From a virus: a stretch of DNA of 24,266 nt. Numbering within the stretch: position 1 is the stretch's first letter; each line of letters begins with the position of its first letter. Position numbers and translations under genes: made by a program. The notes under the pieces are model-generated. The model did not search any database, was not told where the DNA came from, and worked only from the letters and a program-made list of their open reading frames with translations. The stretch lies in IMG/VR virus record IMGVR_UViG_3300002835_001061, positions 1 through 24,266 of that record. One strand, written 5' to 3'. This document shows positions 6,263-12,251 of this stretch, in pieces.

Positions 6263-6508
6263 TTACTCCTTCTCCGGTTTACCCGCCAGCTTCGCCATGC
6301 GGTAGGCGTCGTCGCTGATGATCTTCATGTTGATCTCATCGGGGTTAGTCCACACGTGGTACGTGTAGCTGCTTTCGACCCCGGCACCTCCGGGGCGGTA
6401 CTTCTTCTCGTACTTCTCCGCACGCTGCAGAATCTCAGCCATCGTCAGCGCATCCTTAGGCGACATCACTAAGCTGCTGGTGTTGTAGCCAAACTCTATA
6501 ACCACCAT
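6263..6508 (-). CDS. Hypothetical phage protein, 81 aa
   Basis: I choose the ATG ending at 6508 because AAGGAG lies at a good distance upstream, just past the stop of the VWA gene. A longer frame exists but would overlap that gene and lacks a site. The product starts MVVIEFGYNTSSLVMSPKDA, has a helix TMAEILQRAEKYEKKY and ends with YHVWTNPDEINMKIISDDAYRMAKL. The fold looks alpha/beta. Family not recognised. Its place 10 nt after the VWA gene suggests co-translation. Confidence 0.78.
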   Translation of the reverse strand: MVVIEFGYNTSSLVMSPKDALTMAEILQRAEKYEKKYRPGGAGVESSYTYHVWTNPDEINMKIISDDAYRMAKLAGKPEKE

Positions 6509-6518
6509 GTCGTTCTCC

Positions 6519-7718
6519 TTAGTCTTTAATGTGAATTGTTTTGCCGTTCGGTGCCACCACATCATTACCTCCTACGATGGCCCACATAACGGGCGCAGTC
6601 CAGTCGTTACCCCAGTCACTACCCACGTACCCGTCAGTGAGGACGATCACGCACTGAGGCACGATCTGCTCCTTCTTCAGGTAGTCCGACACACAGCTAG
6701 GGCTAGTACCCCCACCCCCTCGTGGCTTGGTCGAGCTAACAATGTTAGGCACCTCGGACTCCGCGTACGTCTCATGTGCAGCCACTGCGCTGTCCCAATA
6801 GATCAAGTCCACAATCTCGGGGCTTACCTCTTCGGCGATACCCTTAACCTCGGACAGGAATTCGGACAACTCCTTCTGCCCAATGGAGCCTGATGTGTCT
6901 ATCGCAACCACCAGATGCCCCACCTTCTCACTGATCATGCTCGGCATGTAAACGCCTGTGGATAGGGACCTACGGTTAACCCTGCGCCAGCTACTCGCGT
7001 CCTTGCTGTGACACATGGACTTCACGTAGTCACGCAGCACCTCACGCCAGTTGACCTTGGGCTCAAGCAACTCCTGCAACTCGCGGTCTAGTCCACCCGC
7101 ACCCTCACCCACCTGCTTGTTGTGCGCCATCAACCCCTGCCGTATAGCTTGGTCAATGTCGCGCACTAGCTCGCGCTTCTCCTCCTCGGTCATACCGTCG
7201 GCACCATCCCAGTCGTGCTCGTCGATGCCACCATCACCCCCGCCGCCACCGCCCGACTTCTTCTCCTCTTTCAGTATGTCGAACACCTGCTTGGAGTTCA
7301 TGCCTTTGAACCGCGCATCGCACATGCCCATCTGCTTGCCCTTGTGTGGGCCGTCCCGGTATATAGGCATAGCTATCACCACACCTTGAGGGTCCAACTC
7401 CTTGAGCATCAGGTTGATCACGTGATCACAGGCAATGTTGGCTAGCCGGTGGTCCTCGTCGTGCAGCTTCTTCCACGTGGTCATGTGCCGGTACATCTTG
7501 TGCCCTGCCTCGTGGGCAATCACAAAGCACAACTCAGGGTCACGCAGCTTGGTCACGAACTCACGCCCGTACACCTCATCCCGTCCGTTAGTACAGGCAG
7601 TCGGCGTGTGCTCATCCACTCGCGTCTTGCCAATCATCATCACACCTTGCAACAAGGCAAAGTTCTTGTTGCGCATCAAGGCGATCTTCGCCTTCTGCAA
7701 TTTCCGTTCTGCTTCCAT
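6519..7718 (-). CDS. VWA-like protein with N-terminal putative zinc metallopeptidase domain
   Basis: A 399-residue protein in two parts. Residues about 1-150 contain HEAGH at 69-73 within CFVIAHEAGHKMYRH, the HExxH signature of zinc metallopeptidases, as in the DUF2201_N/VWA-like family. A Gly-rich linker (156-164) and acidic helix follow. Residues about 266-399 are a VWA domain: VVAIDTSGSIG holds the MIDAS DxSxS (D274, S276, S278), with GGGGTSP (T338) and VLTDGY (D362) completing the metal site. Bacterial relatives pair with MoxR AAA+ ATPases, and that ATPase is encoded immediately upstream (gap 14 nt). Probably a substrate adaptor or peptidase of a MoxR-type machine. All key residues are present. 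An AAGGAG site fixes the start. Confidence 0.88.
   Translation of the reverse strand: MEAERKLQKAKIALMRNKNFALLQGVMMIGKTRVDEHTPTACTNGRDEVYGREFVTKLRDPELCFVIAHEAGHKMYRHMTTWKKLHDEDHRLANIACDHVINLMLKELDPQGVVIAMPIYRDGPHKGKQMGMCDARFKGMNSKQVFDILKEEKKSGGGGGGDGGIDEHDWDGADGMTEEEKRELVRDIDQAIRQGLMAHNKQVGEGAGGLDRELQELLEPKVNWREVLRDYVKSMCHSKDASSWRRVNRRSLSTGVYMPSMISEKVGHLVVAIDTSGSIGQKELSEFLSEVKGIAEEVSPEIVDLIYWDSAVAAHETYAESEVPNIVSSTKPRGGGGTSPSCVSDYLKKEQIVPQCVIVLTDGYVGSDWGNDWTAPVMWAIVGGNDVVAPNGKTIHIKD
6736..6748. promoter_or_regulatory. 13-bp palindrome CTAACAATGTTAG, copy 2
   Basis: Exact copy of the dispersed palindrome, within the VWA gene, where it is read as PNIVS. The reading frame differs from that of copies 1 and 5, so the conservation is not at protein level. 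Confidence 0.6.
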
Positions 7719-7732
7719 GTTCTCTCCTTGTA

Positions 7733-8800
7733 TTAAAGTAGGTCTTGGTTCTTAGCAACCCACGTTGCAAACGCCTTGCAACTGAACGCAATGGACTGCT
7801 TGGCTGGGGCCTTGGCGATGTTGACTGCGAACACTGCCTGCCACTCAGGCTCGAACCGCTCCAGATACTGCATGAACGGTGTCATCGTCTCCTTGGTCAC
7901 ACGTGAGATAGCACCAAACACCACGATGGAGCATGCACCGGGGCTAGTAGGCACAGGCGCTGTGTCGGGCTTAGTCACCGTCGCCTCCCACGTTGGTAGC
8001 TGGTCGGCAAACTCGATGTATGCTTGCATGTCCCGTGCACCTGACTCACCGAGAGCACCAGTGAGTGCAGCGATCACCGCATCCGGGTCGTTCTGGCTCC
8101 GTGTCCTAACAATGTTAGATGCAGTCTCAAGGGAACGTGGAGACACGAAGGCGTTTTGATTCCTCTTAGGGTTGTAGATGTACGGGTTGTCGTTCTGCCC
8201 TCCGTCCGTGTACGATGCCAGCACCTGCGGGAACCGACTCACCCATGCAATCACCTCGGCCTCGATGTTCTTGTTGATAGCCCACTCAATCCACTGCTCG
8301 GCATTGGGTTTGCTGATCGTCACGGGAACCAGCCGGTTACGGCTATGTGCCTTCAGGTTGTCGCCCACGCCATCGGTCGTCAAGTTGCCCGTCAAGAACA
8401 CAATGAACAAGTCCTTGTTCAGAGGGATATCACCCAGCCGTGGATTAACTTTCTCCAGCATGGGGTGCAGCATGTTCTTTACTGGCTCGGCACCCTTGGT
8501 GAACTCGTCGAGCATAACTACTACGGGTTCGCCAGTATGCACTTTGAACCTAGCGTTGGGGTAATACCGGGTCGTCTTGGTGTCATGGTCGATCACCGGC
8601 ATTGCGATATCCCCAAGGTCCATATTGGGTACGTCGATATACGCATGGGCATAGCCAAGGCGTGCACTGATCATCTCCAGCAGAGAGGACTTGCCAATAC
8701 CCGGCTCGCCCTGCAAGAGGAAGCGGGTTTCCGGGTTGCTGCAAATCAGGTTCGCAGCCTGCTTGAGCGTGATGCTCTTACCAAATGAAACTTCAGCCAT
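7733..8800 (-). CDS. MoxR/CobS-like AAA+ ATPase
   Basis: A 355-residue AAA+ ATPase. Walker A is GEPGIGKSS at 31-39, Walker B VVVMLDEF at 93-100 (D98, E99), sensor 1 FLTGN at 135-139, and SRNRLV (R154, R156) probably supplies the arginine finger. The helix-2 insert region (DIAMPVIDHDTKTTRYY) is typical of the MoxR/CobS branch. The C-terminal half is a helical lid. Such ATPases remodel or activate protein targets together with VWA partners; here the VWA gene follows by 14 nt. The start has AGAAGGAG, and a sigma-70 promoter lies about 70 nt upstream. In phages these genes are often labelled cobS without evidence of a role in cobalamin synthesis, so I leave the symbol empty. Confidence 0.9.
   Translation of the reverse strand: MAEVSFGKSITLKQAANLICSNPETRFLLQGEPGIGKSSLLEMISARLGYAHAYIDVPNMDLGDIAMPVIDHDTKTTRYYPNARFKVHTGEPVVVMLDEFTKGAEPVKNMLHPMLEKVNPRLGDIPLNKDLFIVFLTGNLTTDGVGDNLKAHSRNRLVPVTISKPNAEQWIEWAINKNIEAEVIAWVSRFPQVLASYTDGGQNDNPYIYNPKRNQNAFVSPRSLETASNIVRTRSQNDPDAVIAALTGALGESGARDMQAYIEFADQLPTWEATVTKPDTAPVPTSPGACSIVVFGAISRVTKETMTPFMQYLERFEPEWQAVFAVNIAKAPAKQSIAFSCKAFATWVAKNQDLL
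8106..8118. promoter_or_regulatory. 13-bp palindrome CTAACAATGTTAG, copy 3
   Basis: Exact copy inside the MoxR gene, read as SNIVR on the minus strand. Same reading frame use as copy 2, different from copies 1 and 5. Confidence 0.6.
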
Positions 8801-8819
8801 TTCTAACTCCTTCTAATTT

Positions 8820-8836
8820 GCCTAACATTGTTAGGC
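8820..8836. promoter_or_regulatory. 17-bp palindrome in the MoxR 5' leader, copy 4
   Basis: The only copy outside a gene, and the longest: GCCTAACATTGTTAGGC, with the 13-bp core at 8822-8834. It lies between the -10 box at 8872 and the ribosome binding site of the MoxR gene. It could be a DNA operator, or in RNA a 7-bp hairpin with a 3-nt loop just upstream of the AGAAGGAG site, which might affect translation or RNA processing. Confidence 0.65.
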
Positions 8837-8871
8837 CACTAACCGGGCGGTATTGCCCCTAATCAGACTAC

Positions 8872-8900
8872 ATTGTAACACAATATAGTACCTATGTCAA
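8872..8900 (-). promoter_or_regulatory. Sigma-70 promoter of the MoxR operon
   Basis: On the minus strand TTGACA (8895-8900) is followed after exactly 17 nt by TACAAT (8872-8877). The -35 box is a perfect match and the -10 box is 5 of 6. Sequence CTTGACATAG at the -35 end is identical to promoters at 11610-11638 and 12954-12982. Transcription would start near 8865, giving a leader of about 65 nt. Confidence 0.85.
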
Positions 8901-8922
8901 GCGTAAGCACAACCTTTACTCT

Positions 8923-9840
8923 TCACTTGACCCAACTGTCGTACTTCCTACTCGGTGCCTTACCCACGGGCAGCAGCACCTTCTCGAACACCTCGTCCTT
9001 GTGGTGCCGGTACACAATCTCGCGGAACCTAGGTAGCATTACGTTTGACTGCACGTGTATACCAATATCCGGAAATCTGAGAATGGATATCCCCCCTCGG
9101 ATAGCCAGAGCAATAGTAAGCGCGGCCCTGTAGAAGTTGCTGTGCTTGCTCTCCTCCGGTTGGTCGTTCGCCATTAGCTCCACTGGGAAGCCCTCGGTGC
9201 GTACATCAGAACGCTCCACTTCTGTGAACTCGGCTTTGCTGAACGTGATAAGTTCGTAGGCGTACTTGCTCCCCAAGAAACCTTCCTGCCGTGTTTCTTC
9301 GCGCAGGTTGACCATTGCCTTCAGGTACTTCTCGAACTCGCTGTACTTGGCTCGGACGGCGTTGGCCTTTTTCTTATTTAGTTGTGTTTCGTATACCGGC
9401 TCGCTCGATGCCAGTTCCCACGTGAACGGATAGACCTCCAGCCGACGAATCACTGTGGTCTTGGTGTTGTGCAGCACAACCTCGGCTTTGTTGCCAAGAC
9501 ACAGCACACTACTGCCGTTCTTTGCGTAGCAGCTAAGGTGCAGAATCTTCTCGATGAACGTCCGCGTTGCAATTGAGCTATACCCACCCATGTTGATCTC
9601 CACATCCCCATCGGACTTGAACTCCACCACCGGCGTCTGGTACAGGATGCACTGATAGGACGTAGTGTCATTGAGCGGGTTTATGTACTTGGCTATACGG
9701 TAGTCGTCATTGCTCCGATTACCCAGTGGGCGCACATCTCCAGCCCTACCCCTGATCGGCTTGATCTGCTCGTACCGCAGCTTTGCTTCCCCATACGTGG
9801 TTATGCGCTTTATGTCCCGCATTCCGTTTGATCCGTACAT
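8923..9840 (-). CDS. Conserved phage protein, 305 aa
   Basis: A 305-residue protein. Its N-terminus has ITTYGEAKLRYEQIKPIRG and DVRPLGNRSNDDYRIAKY, followed by CILYQTPVVEFKSDGDVEIN and a GGYSSIATRTFIEKIL block. I recall this 'TTY.EA...Y...KPIRGR...VRPLG' family in many phages of aquatic and soil bacteria, always without function. The middle is Lys/Glu-rich helical, and the C-terminus contains YRAALTIALAIRGG and a basic tail. No catalytic signature is clear. The start is preceded by TTAGGAG; the stop lies just before the next promoter. It ends the operon driven from 11610-11638. Confidence 0.85.
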   Translation of the reverse strand: MYGSNGMRDIKRITTYGEAKLRYEQIKPIRGRAGDVRPLGNRSNDDYRIAKYINPLNDTTSYQCILYQTPVVEFKSDGDVEINMGGYSSIATRTFIEKILHLSCYAKNGSSVLCLGNKAEVVLHNTKTTVIRRLEVYPFTWELASSEPVYETQLNKKKANAVRAKYSEFEKYLKAMVNLREETRQEGFLGSKYAYELITFSKAEFTEVERSDVRTEGFPVELMANDQPEESKHSNFYRAALTIALAIRGGISILRFPDIGIHVQSNVMLPRFREIVYRHHKDEVFEKVLLPVGKAPSRKYDSWVK

Positions 9841-9841
9841 G

Positions 9842-9994
9842 CTAATCTCCTAAAATTAAAACCTTGACATGTTTCAGCGTAGGCCGCAGAGCGACGAACC
9901 GCTCCTTGGCCGCAGCCTTGCTCTTGGCCTCGATGACCTCGGAGTGCCACACGCTGAACCTAGTGCTCCAGCCAGACACAAAGAACCTGATCAC
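9842..9994 (-). CDS. 50-aa protein with GTG start
   Basis: A 50-codon frame fills the space between the NinX-like gene and the 305-residue protein. It starts with GTG overlapping the upstream TGA (GTGA) and ends in TAG one base before the next ATG. The protein begins (V/M)IRFFVSGWSTRFSVWHSEV, continues with an Ala/Lys helix (EAKSKAAAKERF) and ends with TLKHVKVLILGD, an alpha/beta pattern compatible with a small folded domain. There is no strong ribosome site, so expression would depend on coupling. Function unknown. Confidence 0.65.
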   Translation of the reverse strand: MIRFFVSGWSTRFSVWHSEVIEAKSKAAAKERFVALRPTLKHVKVLILGD

Positions 9995-10320
9995 TGCAAC
10001 CCCTCTGGTACTTCGACCTCATCCCCGAGCACGGATGCCACGTAGCACCGCATGGCTGCGACGAGCGGGGTGGGGCCGTAGCCAAACGCTTCAGCGTCAT
10101 CTCGTATGGGCGCTGGCGTCCATGCTGCCCACTCAACCTTGCTTGCCGCAAATTCGCGGCTGATGCTTATTTCCTCCCGCTCAATGATCGGCCCACCTTG
10201 TGCCCAGTCGGTTGAGTAGAAATGAGGATCGTCAATCTCTGAAATATCCTCCCCCACTTCACACTTCGCCACTGCCCAATCAAGGGCTAACAATGTTAGG
10301 TCACTCGTCTTGATCTTCAT
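9991..10320 (-). CDS. NinX-like protein (DUF2591)
   Basis: I take the ATG ending at 10320, which has AAGGAG 6 nt upstream; the frame is open further, but without a site. The product of 109 residues contains LALDWAVAKCEVGE, then FYSTDWAQGGPIIEREEISI and a C-terminal MRCYVASVLGDEVEVPEGL. These blocks in this order are typical of the phage NinX/DUF2591 family, whose first member comes from the nin region of lambdoid phages; the biochemical role is unknown. It overlaps the upstream gene by 20 nt. The gene also contains palindrome copy 5. Confidence 0.85.
   Translation of the reverse strand: MKIKTSDLTLLALDWAVAKCEVGEDISEIDDPHFYSTDWAQGGPIIEREEISISREFAASKVEWAAWTPAPIRDDAEAFGYGPTPLVAAMRCYVASVLGDEVEVPEGLQ
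10287..10299. promoter_or_regulatory. 13-bp palindrome CTAACAATGTTAG, copy 5
   Basis: Exact copy near the 5' end of the NinX-like gene, read as LTLLA codons. It lies about 20 nt inside the gene, right where the upstream gene ends. Confidence 0.6.
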
Positions 10321-10549
10321 CTTCTTCTCCTTCGAGGTCGTCAAACATCTGGGCCAGCACACTGATCACGCTCATCGGCGTGACGTCGCACTTGTTCGCT
10401 GCGTTTACCAGCGCATAGCTAATTGCCGCTAGCATCGTTGCCGGGTCTGAGCCAGCGAGAGACAGAATCAAGTCCACTTTCTGCCTCATTGACTTCTGTT
10501 CTGCCTCGTTGAGTTGCGCACCTGCATCTATCTGTTTTCGGTTAGTCAT
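10301..10549 (-). CDS. Hypothetical acidic phage protein, 82 aa
   Basis: The ATG ending at 10549 overlaps the stop of the upstream gene by 4 nt and is preceded by GGAGAT; the frame is open further upstream, but that part lies over the previous gene in another frame and reads as low-quality sequence. The product has two helical segments (MRQKVDLILSLAGSDP and MLAAISYALVNAANKCDV) and a very acidic tail (DDLEGEEDEDQDE). Acidic tails of this kind occur in DNA mimics and chaperones, but nothing more can be said. Confidence 0.75.
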   Translation of the reverse strand: MTNRKQIDAGAQLNEAEQKSMRQKVDLILSLAGSDPATMLAAISYALVNAANKCDVTPMSVISVLAQMFDDLEGEEDEDQDE

Positions 10550-10755
10550 GCTTTTATCTCCACTCGTTTGAACGCCGTCAGCCAGTGCTGGCCTACCACG
10601 TAGCCAGTGTGCACCGTGCTGCCGTCCTTCTTGCCTTGGTACATCTTCGATACCTTGGAGCCACCCATGCCGATCTGGTTGCGCAGTTCTTTGATGGTCT
10701 TGGCCCAAAAGCGGTTCCCGTACTGGTCTAGATATAGCATTGGTTTTCCGTTCAT
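10546..10755 (-). CDS. Conserved small phage protein (LYLDQYGNRFWAKT family)
   Basis: I choose the ATG ending at 10755 because it has a strong AAGGAGGG site and overlaps the upstream stop. The 69-residue product starts MNGKPMLYLDQYGNRFWAKT, followed by IKELRNQIGMGGSKVSKMY, DGSTVHTGYVVGQHWLTAF. This is a frequent phage family of unknown function with a basic, partly beta-rich fold, perhaps binding nucleic acid. The length is normal. Confidence 0.85.
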   Translation of the reverse strand: MNGKPMLYLDQYGNRFWAKTIKELRNQIGMGGSKVSKMYQGKKDGSTVHTGYVVGQHWLTAFKRVEIKA

Positions 10756-10985
10756 ACTCCCTCCTTGATCGCTATGCCCGTTGCTGTCCTGCGCATGGTG
10801 CACAGGGGTGTGGTCGTTGCCTTCTCCCTCTCGGCTACTATAGCCAAGCCGTATTGGCCGAGCACGATGCGCACGGCCATGTTTCTACGCGCACCGCGCA
10901 GTGTTGCTGCGTAGCCAGTAGATGCTGGCTTCTTCCCCGATGCATTGGGGGTTTCAAAGTATTGGGTGATGTAGGGGCGCTTCAT
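10752..10985 (-). CDS. Hypothetical basic phage protein, 77 aa
   Basis: The protein has ATLRGARRNMAVRIVLGQYG and TTTPLCTMRRTATGIAIKEG. The block 'GA.R..AVRIVLGQY' next to 'Y.M.RTA.GI' is shared by other small phage proteins in my memory, without function. It is rich in Arg and Lys (likely positive net charge). The gene is bounded by ATGA overlaps on both sides. Confidence 0.8.
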   Translation of the reverse strand: MKRPYITQYFETPNASGKKPASTGYAATLRGARRNMAVRIVLGQYGLAIVAEREKATTTPLCTMRRTATGIAIKEGV

Positions 10986-11218
10986 GTCCGTATCTCCTTC
11001 GGGTTAGTTTGCTTTAAGGTTGTGTGTACGCTAGCTGGGGTAATGAACTGATAGTTACCCTTGGTGTATTCCTGCACCACGGTCCAGCCCTTACGGGCGT
11101 TGGTTGCGGCTTCTTCACCGCACCACAAGCACAGGCGATAGCCGAGGGTTACCCGGCGTGGGTCTATGTCGTCACCGCAGTGGCTGCAGGTGCAGAGGGC
11201 TTGCTTTACTTGTCCCAT
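10982..11218 (-). CDS. Zinc ribbon phage protein
   Basis: A 78-residue protein starting at the ATG ending at 11218. It contains two Cys pairs, C11-x2-C14 and C30-x2-C33, around DDIDPRRVTLGYRLCLW, the pattern of a compact zinc ribbon; C9 is an additional nearby Cys. The C-terminal half (GWTVVQEYTKGNYQFIT) is beta-rich. Small zinc ribbon proteins of this kind in phages may bind DNA or a host protein. Only a weak GGGGG stretch precedes the start, which lies one base after the stop of the tiny upstream gene, so coupling is likely. A longer frame with a TTG start exists but overlaps that gene. Confidence 0.8.
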   Translation of the reverse strand: MGQVKQALCTCSHCGDDIDPRRVTLGYRLCLWCGEEAATNARKGWTVVQEYTKGNYQFITPASVHTTLKQTNPKEIRT

Positions 11219-11219
11219 G

Positions 11220-11324
11220 TCAGCCCCCGCGCCAAAATAAAAGGTCAAGGGCAACTACGATGAGCGCCAGCAGGAACGCGATGCGTTCGGCTTTCTGTAT
11301 TGGGGTGAGGTTCGGTGGTTTCAT
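11220..11324 (-). CDS. 34-aa single-pass membrane protein
   Basis: This 34-codon frame has its ATG overlapping the upstream stop (ATGA) and ends one base before the next ATG. The product starts MKPPNLTPIQKAERIA and continues as one hydrophobic helix of about 16-18 residues (AFLLALIVVALDLLFW) ending WRGG. It is probably an inner-membrane peptide with the basic end inside. It is easily missed because of its length. Its role is unknown; phage micro-membrane proteins may act in exclusion or lysis timing. Confidence 0.65.
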   Translation of the reverse strand: MKPPNLTPIQKAERIAFLLALIVVALDLLFWRGG

Positions 11325-11527
11325 ACGTTGTACCCGTTCAGGAAACGCGCAGCTTCCAGCACGTTGTCGGGCTCGACTATCGTCAAGCCCTCGTACTCGT
11401 TGTCGATATCGCCGAACTCGGCGCTACCGTCTATGTCCGTATCTGGATCGACGGTGTTTGTGTTGAGGTAATGGGCAGGCATGAACCCGCTCCAGCCCGT
11501 GTCTACGGGACGCACTGACTTTCTCAT
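11321..11527 (-). CDS. Hypothetical phage protein, 68 aa; first gene of an early operon
   Basis: The start at 11527 is preceded by AGAAGGAA at a good distance. The product starts with a basic segment (MRKSVRPVDTGWSGF) and becomes acidic (DPDTDIDGSAEFGDIDNEYEG), ending with VLEAARFLNGYNV. I do not recognise a family. It is the first gene behind the promoter at 11610-11638, with a leader of about 75 nt, so it should be strongly expressed early. Confidence 0.75.
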   Translation of the reverse strand: MRKSVRPVDTGWSGFMPAHYLNTNTVDPDTDIDGSAEFGDIDNEYEGLTIVEPDNVLEAARFLNGYNV

Positions 11528-11609
11528 GGTGTTTCCTTCTAACGTTGGTTTCTAACTTGGTTCTGGCAGGGGGAGTCGCTTCGTTTGCTCTATCCCCTTA
11601 CCAGCCTAT

Positions 11610-11638
11610 AGTATAACACAATGTTACGTCTATGTCAA
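11610..11638 (-). promoter_or_regulatory. Sigma-70 promoter of the second early operon
   Basis: On the minus strand TTGACA (11633-11638) and TATACT (11610-11615) are separated by exactly 17 nt. It shares CTTGACATAG and the TTGTGTTA stretch before the -10 box with the promoter at 8872-8900. Its spacer holds TAACACAATGTTA (11614-11626), an inverted repeat related to the dispersed palindrome. Start of transcription near 11603. Confidence 0.85.
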
Positions 11639-11644
11639 GGATTC

Positions 11645-11678
11645 AGGGTTTTGGGCAAGTCGGTAGGGTTTTGGGCAA
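11645..11678. repeat. Two 14-nt direct repeats AGGGTTTTGGGCAA
   Basis: Identical copies at 11645-11658 and 11665-11678 with a 20-bp period, about two helical turns. A related reverse-complement sequence, GCCCCAAAACC, occurs at 12045-12055. Iteron-like spacing suggests binding of one protein on one face of the DNA. Confidence 0.55.
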
Positions 11679-11743
11679 AATGGCGTGTTACGAAAGTGCT
11701 ATAAAGTTAGTAGCGGTTTTCGGGTGTTTCACGCAGGGCAAAT

Positions 11744-11874
11744 CGTAATACGGAATACGTAAGTCCTTGATTTATATAGATAATTATTATTATTATGTAA
11801 TGTAAAGTACTATTGTATTAAAGTTACGTGAAAAAAAGGGTATATGGCGCTTAGACTTGCGTAATACAAAATAC
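11744..11874. repeat. Two 15-nt repeats CGTAATACRRAATAC
   Basis: The copies at 11744-11758 and 11860-11874 differ only at two adjacent bases (GG against AA) and flank the AT-rich run. They may be sites for the same protein on both sides of a melting region. Confidence 0.45.
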
Positions 11875-12054
11875 TCTTGCCGGGTTTTTGCCGCGTTTCA
11901 CTTCACTTCAGATTTTCCAACCTTCATACCCTTGCTGTAACAATGTCACATTAAACATAATAGCAAGGAACCTAGCATCCATGCGGGTTCCCAGACCTTT
12001 TCACTATATGAAAATAACATTAGGCCCAAAAACGTAACAAAAAAGCCCCAAAAC

Positions 12055-12067
12055 CTAACATTGCTAG
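12055..12067. promoter_or_regulatory. Near-copy of the dispersed palindrome
   Basis: CTAACATTGCTAG matches the 13-bp palindrome at 12 of 13 positions. It lies in the non-coding region, together with weaker partial matches at 11938 and 12014. Confidence 0.4.
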
Positions 12068-12111
12068 CCTGCGAAATACTACCAAAAAGGCTTGCCAAAC
12101 GCAAAAAATAA

Positions 12112-12135
12112 CGATACACTGCGTGCAGTGTATCG
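12112..12135. repeat. 24-bp inverted repeat
   Basis: Arms CGATACACTGC (12112-12122) and GCAGTGTATCG (12125-12135) are perfect complements with only GT between them. No T run follows on either strand, so it is not an intrinsic terminator. A dimer-binding site or an origin element is more likely. Confidence 0.65.
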
Positions 12136-12173
12136 GTTCAGGATAAGGTTTCCAGCGTAAACACTACCCGGCT

Positions 12174-12251
12174 TAGGGCTACCCCCGCACAGGGAACTGG
12201 TCTAACCTTCAGCCCCGGCCACACTAGGGCTACCCCCACACAGGGAACTGG
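12174..12251. repeat. Pair of 27-nt direct repeats with a 24-nt spacer
   Basis: Copies at 12174-12200 and 12225-12251 differ at one base only. Each starts TAGGGCTACCCCC and ends CACAGGGAACTGG, with CCC and GGG blocks able to pair. The unit-spacer-unit layout resembles the smallest possible CRISPR array, but the spacer is short and no third repeat or cas gene is present. Confidence 0.5.

Noticed and set aside
6509-6565. Longer start for the 81-residue gene (up to 6565).
   Set aside because: It would overlap the VWA gene by more than 40 nt and has no ribosome site, whereas AAGGAG precedes the ATG ending at 6508.
7051-8788. Long open frames on the + strand opposite the VWA and MoxR genes.
   Set aside because: They are shadows: the - strand proteins carry full catalytic motifs, while the + strand translations are Ser/Cys/His-rich without recognisable domains.
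12174-12251. Calling the repeat pair a CRISPR array outright.
   Set aside because: Only two repeats, a 24-nt spacer and no cas gene; I keep it as a repeat feature and a hypothesis.
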